A stretch of DNA of 64,000 nucleotides from Spirochaetota bacterium (GTDB taxonomy: Bacteria > Spirochaetota > UBA4802 > JAFGJZ01): positions 114,919-178,918 of the forward strand of contig JAQIBV010000008.1 in assembly GCA_027858855.1 (NCBI GenBank), given 5' to 3'. The notes under the pieces were generated by a model. It saw nothing but the letters and a program-made list of their open reading frames with translations. It had not been told where the DNA came from and made no database searches. The stretch's first letter is position 1. Each line of letters opens with the position of its first letter. Below, one piece after another: positions 9,182 to 17,950 of the stretch. Both the position numbers and the translations under genes were made by a program.

Positions 9182-9577
9182 ATGAAAAAAAGAATTATGT
9201 GCCTATTGGTTTCAATTTTTGTCTCAATTGTAATGATGGGATCTCTGTTTGCAACCGGAATATCTGTGCTCAGTGAAAGCCCTAATTTTGTTGAGAAGGA
9301 CTGTAAATTAGTCGAGCGAAGTCTTGTTGAGTCGAGAGGAAGCTACAATACAGAGATTATTATCCTAACAATGAATAATAAGAGCGAGATATACCGACGA
9401 AACAGTGACGGTGATGTAATTATGGAAGAGCAGCAGGCCTATATACGCTTTATGATTACCGTTAAAGACAATAGTGTAAAAAAAAGTGTGAAGTTTTTTG
9501 AGCTTTTTGCTCCAACAAGAAAAGATCTGATGTTTCGTGCAATCAGAACTATTAATGGAGAATTAAAAAGTCTTTAA
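9182..9577 (+). CDS. Small exported protein, unknown
   Basis: 131 residues with a clear signal peptide (MKKRIMCLLVSIFVSIVMMG, cleavage probably near residue 23-25). The mature part is beta-rich with repeated Glu/Arg/Lys strands. Layout and size vaguely recall LolA-like outer-membrane lipoprotein sorting folds, but no diagnostic motif is present and I do not claim it. It is transcribed divergently from the 8681-9124 gene, with a 57-base spacer holding both start regions. The ribosome site is poor (AAGAAG). Confidence 0.55.
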   Translation: MKKRIMCLLVSIFVSIVMMGSLFATGISVLSESPNFVEKDCKLVERSLVESRGSYNTEIIILTMNNKSEIYRRNSDGDVIMEEQQAYIRFMITVKDNSVKKSVKFFELFAPTRKDLMFRAIRTINGELKSL

Positions 9578-9633
9578 TGGCATTTTGTCAAAAGCTGTCA
9601 ATGTCGTGTTGCTTTATAAAATATCAATGTCAA

Positions 9634-10647
9634 CTATGATTGTTGCAGGCTTTTACAGAGAGTGATCGCCTCTATCATAGAGCTATACGAGGCGACACCT
9701 TTACCAGCAATGTTAAATGCGGTGCCGTGGTCAACCGATGTTCTAACCAGTGAAAGCCCGAGTGTTACGTTTACACCAGTATCGAAGGCGAGCATTTTAA
9801 AAGGAATTAACCCCTGATCATGGTAGTGAGCTACAATAATATCATATTTTTCCCACTCAGAGGGTATAAAGAGGGTGTCGGATGCAAAAGGACCATTAAT
9901 ATTTATTCCACTGTTATGTAATTCTGTAACAAGAGGAGCGGTTATCTGTGTGTCAAAATTGCCGATTGCACCACCATCTCCACAGTGGGGGTCCAGGCCG
10001 CATATAGCAATACGGGGTTCTCTTCTTTTTATACGCTTCATTCCCTTATAGGCAGTTAAGACTGTATTTCTGATTTTATCTTCTGTAACAGAACTGTGAA
10101 CATTTGCCAATGGTTCGTGAGTGGTTACAAGTATCACCGTATATTTTTCAGAATACATCATCATGTATGGATCTTTTTCTTCGATGGAATCAGCAAAATA
10201 TTCGGTATGTCCGGTAAAAGGTGTACCGCTCTCTTCAATCAATTGTTTGCTTACCGGGGCTGTTACAATGGCGCTGATAAGAGACTTCTTCCATAAAGTT
10301 ACTGCTGTATCAATATAGTCCAGAGATTCTCTACCGGTGTGTTTGGATCCCAGCCCAGGTTTTGGCAGGTTGTAATCTTCGGGTACATCAAAGACGGGAA
10401 TTGTTTCAGGAGGTATTGATTCAGGAGAAGATAGATGATGTTCAGATGCGATAAAGATTCTTTTGTTTAATGGAAGGTTTGAGTGATAGTATTGCAAAAC
10501 AGGTAGTCTACCAATAAGAACGGTAGGGTAGTCAGCAGAGGGCAAAGAGTCGACGGCTCGAAGAGAAACCTCGGGGCCGATGCCCGAGGGGTCGCCAATT
10601 GTAATGCCAATCAGTTTATGCTCTCTTTCGAGCTTCGATGAATTCAT
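9634..10647 (-). CDS. pdxA: 4-hydroxythreonine-4-phosphate dehydrogenase
   Basis: A 337-residue PdxA, which oxidises 4-phosphohydroxy-L-threonine in the DXP-dependent pyridoxal phosphate pathway. Family signatures: GDPSGIGPE near the N terminus, the metal-binding His in TGHTEYFAD, and the C-terminal AHYHDQGLIPFK block. Length is normal for the family. The start at 10647 lies inside the 3' end of the bactofilin gene (32-base overlap on the same strand), implying coupled translation. No other vitamin B6 gene is in the window. pdxA beside a bactofilin gene has no obvious metabolic logic and may just be operon packing. Confidence 0.93.
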   Translation of the reverse strand: MNSSKLEREHKLIGITIGDPSGIGPEVSLRAVDSLPSADYPTVLIGRLPVLQYYHSNLPLNKRIFIASEHHLSSPESIPPETIPVFDVPEDYNLPKPGLGSKHTGRESLDYIDTAVTLWKKSLISAIVTAPVSKQLIEESGTPFTGHTEYFADSIEEKDPYMMMYSEKYTVILVTTHEPLANVHSSVTEDKIRNTVLTAYKGMKRIKRREPRIAICGLDPHCGDGGAIGNFDTQITAPLVTELHNSGININGPFASDTLFIPSEWEKYDIIVAHYHDQGLIPFKMLAFDTGVNVTLGLSLVRTSVDHGTAFNIAGKGVASYSSMIEAITLCKSLQQS

Positions 10648-11050
10648 TAGGAACGAATCTATTTTTCAGATATTCTTTATCTATTAGTTCACGTGCTGAA
10701 GATTTAAGATCATTAGCTATTGTACAGCGTCCTTCAAGGATTACGCCGTTTTGGATAATTAGTTCAGGTGTACGAATGTCTCCAAGAACTTTGGCTGTAG
10801 GCATTAAAAGCACACGACTTGAAGCATTAATATTACCTATAATAAGACCCTCAACTATTACAGAAACTGCCTCAATGTTGGTTTTTAAACGTCCTTTCGG
10901 GCCGATATAGAGCTGGTCGGCTTTCAGATATTTTCCTTCAAAACACCCGTCTATTCGTAGAGAACCGTTTATATGAAATTTACCGGTGAAATATGAGCTT
11001 TCTCCGATAGTATTATTGGCTGTATCGCCACCGCTTTTTGCAAGTGCCAT
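10616..11050 (-). CDS. Bactofilin
   Basis: 144-residue bactofilin (DUF583/polymer-forming cytoskeletal family). The core (about 20-120) is the expected right-handed beta-helix: repeated short strands with Gly and hydrophobic positions (FHINGSLRIDGCFEG, VIVEGLIIGNINAS, VLGDIRTPELIIQNG). The N and C tails are short and polar. Bactofilins self-assemble into filaments that position wall enzymes. In Leptospira a bactofilin influences the helical shape. A LysM-M23 peptidase gene sits divergently 303 bases away, a common partner arrangement. Ribosome site AAAGGAG precedes the ATG. Confidence 0.92.
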   Translation of the reverse strand: MALAKSGGDTANNTIGESSYFTGKFHINGSLRIDGCFEGKYLKADQLYIGPKGRLKTNIEAVSVIVEGLIIGNINASSRVLLMPTAKVLGDIRTPELIIQNGVILEGRCTIANDLKSSARELIDKEYLKNRFVPNEFIEARKRA

Positions 11051-11353
11051 AGAATCTCCTTTAGTGAATACGAGTCTGATCAGACTATATAGGATAAGAG
11101 TTTAATCAAGAACTTTCCTGTAATGAATAACAAATTATTAGGGATTTCAATTTAGTCAAGTAATCATAAAATGATATGTTAGGGCTAATAGGGATTAGTA
11201 ATTAAGGTTTTGATAGAGGACTGCATGTTGGAGATTGATGATTTTTTAATTTATCTATCATACCTGCTGTAAGAAAATTTTATAATAATCGTAAATTATA
11301 ATAAAAATTATGGGAAAAGGGTCGATAAATATAGTAGAGGTTATGTCACATAT
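11051..11353. other. Divergent promoter region between bactofilin and M23 peptidase
   Basis: This AT-rich gap of about 300 bases must carry both promoters. A 14-bp palindrome, AGTCTGATCAGACT, lies at 11073-11086 just upstream of the bactofilin start and could be an operator. TATAAT-like words occur at 11281 and 11297, but no convincing -35 element goes with them. Confidence 0.4.
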
Positions 11354-12250
11354 ATGAAAAAGATAGTGCTAACAATCCTGCTGCTGAGTACAATTTATCA
11401 TTTGCATGCGAAAGAACTGGTTTTTAAGAATCTTTCCCGATCAAGTGATGAAATAAAGCAGTTACGTACAGATATCCGTGATACGATTTTTACTGTTAAA
11501 AGCAATCGTGATGAGACACAGATTCCCGATTTGAAGTTCTATAAATATAAATTGCAAAGGGGGGATAATTTTTGGAATGTAATTGCCCGTACAACTCTGA
11601 ATATTGATACTCTGATGACGGTTAACCAATTAGAGAATCCGTCTGATATTGATGTTGGTTCGACAATATTTATTCCTAATATGAGAGGGGTTGTTCATCG
11701 TGTAAACAGGGGTGAGACAATAAATGATATAGCAATTAAATATAAGGTTAATCCTCGCTATATAACCTATGTGAATAAGATGGATTCGTTAAGCAAGGAG
11801 TTTGTTTTTATTCCATGCGGTGATTTGACAAAAGATGAGAGATCGCTTTTTTTAAGCTCAGGATTCCGTAAGCCTTTGGATAAGATTCAGGTGACGTCGG
11901 GCTATGGACGTAGAATTGATCCTTTTTTAAAGGTTCCTACTTTTCATAGTGGGGTGGATTTCAGGTGTTCAGTAGGTACGTCTGTACGTGCATCTAGAAA
12001 TGGAACAGTAACTTTCAGTGGAGTCAATAGCAATTACGGTAAACTTATAATTATAAAGCATTCAAGCGGATATGAGAGCTACTATGGTCATTTGAGCAAG
12101 TTTCTGGTTAAGGAGGGACAGACTGTTCGTGCTGGTCAGGTTATCGCAAAATCTGGTAATACTGGACGATCAACAGGTCCACATCTTCACTTTGAAATAC
12201 GTCAAAACGGATCTGTTCTTAATCCACTGTCACAAATACGAGGATTGTAA
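11354..12250 (+). CDS. LysM-M23 cell-wall endopeptidase
   Basis: 298-residue exported metallopeptidase. Signal peptide about 1-19. Two LysM-like peptidoglycan-binding units follow (about 65-112 and 116-155: YKLQRGDNFWNVI, HRVNRGETINDIA). The C-terminal M23 domain (about 175-298) has the zinc ligands in FHSGVDF (HxxxD) and HLHFE (HxH), plus the YYGHLS segment. It is expected to cut peptidoglycan crosslinks. Active-site residues are intact, so it is probably a true enzyme rather than a degenerate activator. It is divergent from the bactofilin gene; together they form a likely cell-shape module. It converges on the next gene with 32 bases between. Confidence 0.9.
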   Translation: MKKIVLTILLLSTIYHLHAKELVFKNLSRSSDEIKQLRTDIRDTIFTVKSNRDETQIPDLKFYKYKLQRGDNFWNVIARTTLNIDTLMTVNQLENPSDIDVGSTIFIPNMRGVVHRVNRGETINDIAIKYKVNPRYITYVNKMDSLSKEFVFIPCGDLTKDERSLFLSSGFRKPLDKIQVTSGYGRRIDPFLKVPTFHSGVDFRCSVGTSVRASRNGTVTFSGVNSNYGKLIIIKHSSGYESYYGHLSKFLVKEGQTVRAGQVIAKSGNTGRSTGPHLHFEIRQNGSVLNPLSQIRGL

Positions 12251-12282
12251 AGAGAAGCTATTTTAGATCATTTTTAGGATTG

Positions 12283-13860
12283 CTACTGAAGCTCTTTGAG
12301 GAACGGTTCAAAGTTTGTTCCATCTTTAGGAATCTCGTGCACAGTGGCTACGACTGTAAATATCTCTTCAATCTCTTGAATCATACGGGTTAGTACAGTA
12401 GAGTAACCAAGACCTGTTCTTTTTTTTCTTCCAGGCAGGGCAATAACATAGCGATTTATTTCACAACGAAAGGCGTAGTCTCCCTCCTGCAGTTTTTCAG
12501 TAAAGACGGATCCGATCTGTGAGTTGCACATTGAAATTTCTTGAAGAGACCCACTTTGAATGAACTCTGTGTATCCGCCGATAGTTAATACAATGATAGT
12601 GAGAGGGATATGTGAGTCTTTACATGAGCCCTGTAGTTCGCGGAGACGTGTCAGCAGTGGCTGCAGGGTATCAGTATATGAATGAGCATAAATAAGATAT
12701 TTGCTTGTTTGAAGGTGTGAGAAAACGAATCGCGAGAAACGTTTGATTTGGTTTATGTGTGTTTTATAGTCATCCAGATTAACCCGTAAAAGTAGAAGAA
12801 AACCAAGGAGCTGCCGGTTAATGATATATGGGTAAATTCCAAAGATATTAATCCGTAAAAGAAAATCGTCTTCAAAAGTTGACCTGAGAACAGGTGATGT
12901 GACTGGATCGTCAATTTCAGAATAGTTTTCATTGGCAAAACAATATGAGATAAAAGCGTTGGAACTACTGATTTCGAAACCCTTGCGTTTAAGGTGTAAA
13001 AGATCCTCCTTCTCGCAAAAAAGAACTTCGAACATGTTAGTGGTATCATTTCTGAAAAAAAGAGCATAGCTGTTTATTTGAAGAGAGCCGAGCTCTTTCT
13101 GGATTATTTTATTGATTTCAAGATTATTTATCGATTTTCGTACATCTGATTCATAGTTGTCAATAAGATCGAGTCTTCTTTGGAAGGTAGATAGTTCATT
13201 TAGTTCTGTTTTAAGTTGATCTATCTGAAATATCTTGCTGAAAATTACCGATGTAATATCAATCAGTGCCTGGATAAAGCTTAAATCCGAGTCATTAAAT
13301 TCTTCCTGTTTCAGTTTTTTACCGACAAGAAGAGCAAACATTAGGTCATTTCGAATAATTGCCGGTGCAATAAGAGCGGTACCGATTGAGAAGAACTTCA
13401 GATACTCTTCCTGAGCCTCTAAATTAGTTTCATAATCTTCAATGAAAATTGATTTTCTGTTATTTATAGACTCAGATAAAATGGGGTCTTTTAATTTGAA
13501 AGTGAGATTGCGGTTACGCAGACGTATACCATGGTGTTCAGCAAGAATCCACCGTTCAGTTGAAACAGTCGACGGATGAATGATCGATGCTGTTGATGTT
13601 CCCAGTTGTCCGATTACAGTGAAGATGAGTATTTCATATAGTTCTTTTAGTGAATTTGCTCCAGAAATCTCTTTTGCTATATCCAGAATAATTTTGTCAG
13701 AACTGTTTAAGAGTTTTTGATGTGACTCAGACCTTGAATTTCTTTTGTCTGAACTGGAATTGTCAAGATCAAGAAAGATCGTTTCGTCATCTGTATTGTC
13801 ATCTATTTCTGTAATTATATCGCTGATATCGGGAAGTTGAGATGTATTGTTTTGCTTCAC
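12283..13860 (-). CDS. GAF-domain protein
   Basis: 525-residue soluble protein. The first 45 residues are acidic and probably disordered. A GAF domain follows (about 60-210: SLKELYEILIFTVIGQLGTSTASI, then SESINNRKSIFIEDYETN). The rest (220-525) contains a second GAF-like region and a C-terminal segment that faintly resembles a degenerate nucleotide cyclase or GGDEF fold (LTIIVLTIGGYTEF, YRFCEINRYVIALPG-like order), without catalytic motifs. It lies 34 bases downstream of the acidic orphan on the same strand, so the two are probably co-transcribed. The role may be ligand sensing with an unknown partner. Confidence 0.65.
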   Translation of the reverse strand: MKQNNTSQLPDISDIITEIDDNTDDETIFLDLDNSSSDKRNSRSESHQKLLNSSDKIILDIAKEISGANSLKELYEILIFTVIGQLGTSTASIIHPSTVSTERWILAEHHGIRLRNRNLTFKLKDPILSESINNRKSIFIEDYETNLEAQEEYLKFFSIGTALIAPAIIRNDLMFALLVGKKLKQEEFNDSDLSFIQALIDITSVIFSKIFQIDQLKTELNELSTFQRRLDLIDNYESDVRKSINNLEINKIIQKELGSLQINSYALFFRNDTTNMFEVLFCEKEDLLHLKRKGFEISSSNAFISYCFANENYSEIDDPVTSPVLRSTFEDDFLLRINIFGIYPYIINRQLLGFLLLLRVNLDDYKTHINQIKRFSRFVFSHLQTSKYLIYAHSYTDTLQPLLTRLRELQGSCKDSHIPLTIIVLTIGGYTEFIQSGSLQEISMCNSQIGSVFTEKLQEGDYAFRCEINRYVIALPGRKKRTGLGYSTVLTRMIQEIEEIFTVVATVHEIPKDGTNFEPFLKELQ

Positions 13861-13894
13861 TGTAACCTCAAATAAATAAGTCGTTCCTGGATAA

Positions 13895-14923
13895 TTACTG
13901 TTTTTTTAATTGATTCATGAATTCGATATACATGTCGAAGTATTCGGATTTGGCAAAATTATTTAGAGTGTCTTCAGGCAGCTGTTCAAAAAGGTTGCCG
14001 AAGTATTCTAAAAGGGTATGCAACTTCTCTTTTCGTGGAATGTCAGGAAAGTTGTTAATATATTGCTCTACATCATGATCATTTTCAAGAATAACTACTT
14101 TGTCAGAAATATCTTCACACTGCTCGCACTGCAAGTGCCAGTAGTCAAGAAGTTTTGTTTTAATATCATCAATACTTTCTTCGATGACCAATGAACTCTC
14201 TGCGATTATATCTTCTTCAATACTTTTCTGCTCTTTATCATTAAAGCCGGGTTTTGGTAGTGATTGAAGATCAGGTTTATTAATAAAATGTGACGAGTAG
14301 TAGAAGTGGTGCTGGGTATCTTTCTTGGTTTTAGATTTTGAGGTAGTTTCAGATTTGAATAGTTTCTGGGTTTCTGTTTTAATTTCTGGCTGTTGGGTGT
14401 TGCAAACATCCAGTCCTTCACATTCAATAAATTCAAGGTTTTCTGCTTGATTAACAATTGAATAAATTTCGTCCTCAGATAAAGGGGTTTCATCAGCAGC
14501 AAGAAAGAAGGAGGCTTCGAGCTCTTTTTTATTAACAATGGCATCTGCTAACTTGTTAGCACGAATTAGAAGTGTAGTTAGCGGGTTTAAAGATGAGTTT
14601 TCAGTGATAATGTTATCTGTAGTGGCTACTGGTTGTGATTGTGTTTCTGGTAACTCTTTGATTGAACCGTTTTCAGAGTTGATATCTAAATTATCTGATT
14701 TAGTGTTATTCCTTACACCTGAAAGCTCGATAGTTCTTGAGAAATATTCTTTATTTAACTCTGATGGTAATGATGATAACAATGATGAAAATGGCTGGTT
14801 AATCATTTCATCATTACTTGACTCAGAAGGTGAATACAGATCAATTGATTCATCTTCGCTGAACGCACTTATTTGTGTATCCGTTTCATAATCGAAAATA
14901 TCTATTGTTTCCAGTGTTTTCAT
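13895..14923 (-). CDS. Acidic low-complexity protein with C-terminal helical domain
   Basis: 342 residues from ATG 14923. Residues 1-260 are very rich in Glu, Asp, Ser and Asn and look disordered. Residues about 270-342 form a compact helical domain (DIKTKLLDYWHLQCEQCED...). I recognise no family. A longer frame opens at TTG 15067, but its first codons sit in a hairpin (15037-15059), so I prefer the internal ATG preceded by CGGGA. It is probably co-transcribed with the downstream GAF protein and perhaps with the antiporter upstream. Confidence 0.55.
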   Translation of the reverse strand: MKTLETIDIFDYETDTQISAFSEDESIDLYSPSESSNDEMINQPFSSLLSSLPSELNKEYFSRTIELSGVRNNTKSDNLDINSENGSIKELPETQSQPVATTDNIITENSSLNPLTTLLIRANKLADAIVNKKELEASFFLAADETPLSEDEIYSIVNQAENLEFIECEGLDVCNTQQPEIKTETQKLFKSETTSKSKTKKDTQHHFYYSSHFINKPDLQSLPKPGFNDKEQKSIEEDIIAESSLVIEESIDDIKTKLLDYWHLQCEQCEDISDKVVILENDHDVEQYINNFPDIPRKEKLHTLLEYFGNLFEQLPEDTLNNFAKSEYFDMYIEFMNQLKKQ

Positions 14924-15035
14924 AATATCCCGTAATTGAACTATTCTGGTTAAGTAAACAGAGTTTTTATAATTTTCGGCATAACAGATGAAAACGTTCA
15001 GTTCTTTATTATTAGATAAGTTTGCTGTCCTATAG

Positions 15036-15060
15036 GCGATGAGATAATGATTCTCATCGT
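15036..15060. terminator. Small hairpin between antiporter and acidic orphan
   Basis: 8-bp perfect stem (15037-15044 with 15052-15059) and a 7-base loop, 44 bases after the antiporter stop. It has no long T tract, so it could be a weak terminator or an RNA-processing element. Confidence 0.35.
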
Positions 15061-15103
15061 CTGGCAATCAAAAAGCGCTACAGATTATATAAGCATCTTA
15101 TCC

Positions 15104-17251
15104 TTATTTTGCAAAGAAATTTAGAACACTTTGTGTACTTGTGCATGCAAGCAGCGCCTTACGGTTCATTTTTTCGTAAAAAATTGAGGTTATATTCGAC
15201 ATCATCTGAAGATGTGAAGAATTTTCGTTTAGAGGTGAAAGAATTAAAAAGAAGATTTCCGAAGGCTTGCCATCAAGTGATTCAAAGTCTATTCCTTCGG
15301 GTGCAAGACCAATTGCAAGCTGGATAGATTTAACATGTTCAGATTTAGCATGGGGTATTGCTATACCGTCTGCAAGGCCTGTGCTCATGACTTTTTCGCG
15401 TTCAAGCAACGTAGAAATTATATCGTCCTGATTGTTGATTTGGTCAGAGTTTTTGAAAACAGAAACCAGCTTGCGAATAATTTCGTCTTTAGTTTTCGAT
15501 TGAAGTTGAATGATAATATGGTTGGGATCAAGATGTCTTCGTACTTCATGCTTATTAGAGCGGCCTTTGCCAACGATTTCATTTCGCATATCAAGTGAGT
15601 CAACAATACTCTGTACTTCGGTTATAGCAGTTTTAAAGTTAAGAAGCGTTTCATAGATGACATTTTTAACAAATGGAAGGTCGGCTTCATCAGTTTTGAA
15701 CTCAATGACGAATTGACTGACCGTTAAGGTAATATTTATTGTATCTTTTTTTAGATGATAGTTGTTAACATTAGTATGAATAAGGTTGATAAAGAAACCC
15801 TCTTTGTGAAAGTTTTCCAGAATACGATCTTCAAGGATTTTAGTAAGACTTGAGGATGGTGCGGCAAAGGTTGTGGTTATTTGCTTGTTCTCTTCAACGG
15901 CTTTTCTTGTGCCTGTTTTGTCGCTTTTTAAAGATAAGTTAAGAAGAGGTGGAGCTATAAGAGTGGTCAGCAGGGTCATCATGATTCCCACACCGAAAAC
16001 AGTATTGTCCAGTATTCCGTATGAGAGTCCTATTCCAGCAATAATAAGAGCGACCTCGCCCCTGGGAACCATACCAAGACCTATTCGTAAAGCTCCAAGA
16101 CTGTTGAATTTGAGGGCAAAGGCTGGAATACCGCATCCGATAATTTTAGCAAGGACAGCACCTACTGTATAGACAGCCCCGAACATTAATATCTCGCGCG
16201 ACATCAGCGTTTTAGGGTTTACAAGCATGCCCATGACCGTGAAGAATATTGGTACAAGGAAAAGCTGTATAGTGTGAAGCTTGTCATGTATTACGAAACT
16301 CAGGTCGGTACGGGAAAGTGATAGACCCATTACATAGGCTCCTACAATCATCGCCAGTCCTGCCTTTTCGAAAATTCCAGCAAGGATGAATGCTAAACCT
16401 AATGACATAACCGAAAATGTTGATATCGATTTGAACATCTTTAAAAAATTACTTATTTTATAGGCAAAGACAATACCGATAAAAGTGAAAAAGAACCAGA
16501 CTCCAATAGCCTTGGCAGCTACATAACCGATGTTTGTCCAGTTAACACCAGTTTCAGAATTACCATGTGATGCGGCAGCGGAAATTCCAAGAACTATTGC
16601 CAGTATGATTATACCCAAAATATCATCAATGACGGCTCCCGCCATAATCGAAACGCCTTCAGGAGAGTCCATCTTCCGTCGTTCAGAGAGTATACGTGCT
16701 GTAATTCCTACGGAGGTTGCAGTACTCATAACACCAAGGAAAAGAGCCTGAGGAGCCATAAACGGTACTTGAAGAAAATAGACTGCGGTTAACGCGCCGG
16801 TAATAAAAGAGGCAACTACGCCACCGATACCAAGCACCAGGCCTGTTACAGAGTATTTCAAAAACATTGAAAAGTCGGTTTCCAGGCCTGCAGCAAAAAG
16901 TAATATAATAGAAGCGATTGTTGCAAATCCGTAGAGTTCGGGAGAGACAGGTAATGCGGTAACGGTTGAAATTGGAAAGAGTCCATCAGGAAACCCCGGA
17001 AGAACCAGAACGCCAAGAGCGTATGGACCGATGACTATTCCTGCTGTTAGTTCTCCAAGAACCGAAGGCATCTTAAGTTTTTCAGCGAGTATCCCACCCA
17101 TTTTTGCGGCGAAGATAATAACACCGATTTCGAAAACAAGTTTTGTCATCATATGGGTTATATTTGAGGAGTGTTCACTGCCGGTTGATGCGCCTGCAAG
17201 AGCGGGAATTAAAATTATTATAAATGGTAAAATGTAACTTAATGGTCGCAT
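15104..17251 (-). CDS. CPA2-family cation/H+ antiporter fused to PTS EIIA-like domain
   Basis: 715-residue membrane protein. A signal-like first helix (1-22) is followed by 11-12 membrane helices (about 36-440) of the KefB/NapA type, with the paired acidic residues D209-D210 (AGAVIDDILG) at the ion site. A poorly conserved cytosolic linker (about 465-560) leads to a PTS EIIA-type domain (about 575-715) carrying the phosphorylatable His634 in GIAIPHAKSEHV. This suggests transport regulated by phosphoryl transfer or by binding of a PTS-like protein. No HPr or EI gene is nearby. TTG at 17257 is an alternative start two codons upstream. Confidence 0.88.
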   Translation of the reverse strand: MRPLSYILPFIIILIPALAGASTGSEHSSNITHMMTKLVFEIGVIIFAAKMGGILAEKLKMPSVLGELTAGIVIGPYALGVLVLPGFPDGLFPISTVTALPVSPELYGFATIASIILLFAAGLETDFSMFLKYSVTGLVLGIGGVVASFITGALTAVYFLQVPFMAPQALFLGVMSTATSVGITARILSERRKMDSPEGVSIMAGAVIDDILGIIILAIVLGISAAASHGNSETGVNWTNIGYVAAKAIGVWFFFTFIGIVFAYKISNFLKMFKSISTFSVMSLGLAFILAGIFEKAGLAMIVGAYVMGLSLSRTDLSFVIHDKLHTIQLFLVPIFFTVMGMLVNPKTLMSREILMFGAVYTVGAVLAKIIGCGIPAFALKFNSLGALRIGLGMVPRGEVALIIAGIGLSYGILDNTVFGVGIMMTLLTTLIAPPLLNLSLKSDKTGTRKAVEENKQITTTFAAPSSSLTKILEDRILENFHKEGFFINLIHTNVNNYHLKKDTINITLTVSQFVIEFKTDEADLPFVKNVIYETLLNFKTAITEVQSIVDSLDMRNEIVGKGRSNKHEVRRHLDPNHIIIQLQSKTKDEIIRKLVSVFKNSDQINNQDDIISTLLEREKVMSTGLADGIAIPHAKSEHVKSIQLAIGLAPEGIDFESLDGKPSEIFFLILSPLNENSSHLQMMSNITSIFYEKMNRKALLACTSTQSVLNFFAK

Positions 17252-17499
17252 AGTCAAATCTGCCTTTTGCGTGGTTATGCAACTAGAAAATTCTTTGAGT
17301 AGTGATTGTCAAATGAAAATAGTGAATTAAGTGAAAAGTCCCACATTCCGGCTCATTGTTTCTTTGGGAAACATTATGATAGAAGTAAGTTATGGTTTCA
17401 CTTGTGACATTAAATGAAGTATTCTGATGATGTATGACTAAGTAAGCTTTTATAAAGAATTTGTAATCTGGGGCAGTAGATAAAAAGTAGAAAGAATTT

Positions 17500-17536
17500 C
17501 CCTTATTGATTGTTCAGGAAGAACGATCAATAAGGG
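17500..17536. terminator. Long-stem hairpin abutting repeat copy A
   Basis: 15-base arms 17500-17514 and 17522-17536 pair with a single G-U wobble around a 7-base loop. It lies nine bases before the repeat and downstream of the small beta-barrel gene (minus strand). It could be that gene's terminator, with the repeat lying between them. Confidence 0.5.
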
Positions 17537-17545
17537 ATAACAATA

Positions 17546-17920
17546 GGGAACTTCGAAAAATTACCAAAGAAATTTGAATAAATTTCTAAATTCTAGAAGG
17601 GAACATCGTTTAAGTGCCTATTTTGAAGGTTGATTTTTCTCGCGAAGCTCGAAAAAACGCAAAGGTTGATTTTTCTCGCAAGGCTCGAAAAGAAGCAATA
17701 ATATTTAGCTTTGAGGACAGCTAAATATTATTGCTTCTTTAGCGCAAAGATTTAAGCTTATGGATAATTTTTCGTGTTACCCGTGGGGTTTTTATCTTGT
17801 GCTAAAAACTTATTGTTCTGATAAGAACAACTTACAAAGGCAAGTTCCTGTGCTGGTCGCAAGAAGACTCTTGCTGCTCGCACATGCAACCTTGTTAAAA
17901 ATTAAATATTAGCGGTACCC
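17546..17920 (+). repeat. Dispersed modular intergenic repeat, copy A (375 bp)
   Basis: Starts GGGAACTTCGAAAAATTACC and ends TATTAGCGGTACCC. The ends form an imperfect inverted pair (GGGAACTTC against GGGTACCGC read from the other end). The core word GGGAACATCGTTTAAGTGCC is at 17599-17618. Relative to copy C it carries a tandem duplication of a 36-base unit (17626 onward and 17662 onward), a perfect 22-bp hairpin (17689-17710 with 17719-17740), and a further insert (about 17776-17840) containing a 7-bp hairpin. No coding potential was seen. Confidence 0.85.
17689..17740. repeat. Perfect 22-bp inverted repeat inside copy A
   Basis: Arms 17689-17710 and 17719-17740 are exactly complementary around the 8-base loop TTGAGGAC. 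The structure is absent at the matching place in copies B, C and D, so it looks like a separate insertion into the repeat. Confidence 0.85.
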
Positions 17921-17950
17921 AATGGATAGTTCTCATGTAGTTATATCAGC

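Larger units (their letters stand above)
17252..17950. other. Long intergenic region with hairpin and dispersed repeat copy A
   Basis: This gap of about 700 bases has no gene-like frame. The first 245 bases show nothing recognisable. A strong hairpin (17500-17536) follows, then a full copy of the dispersed repeat (17546-17920), which itself contains a 22-bp hairpin and a tandem duplication. Confidence 0.7.

Noticed and set aside
14923..15067. TTG start at 15067 for the acidic orphan gene
   Set aside because: The first codons form part of a hairpin (15037-15059) and no ribosome site precedes it; the ATG at 14923 fits better.
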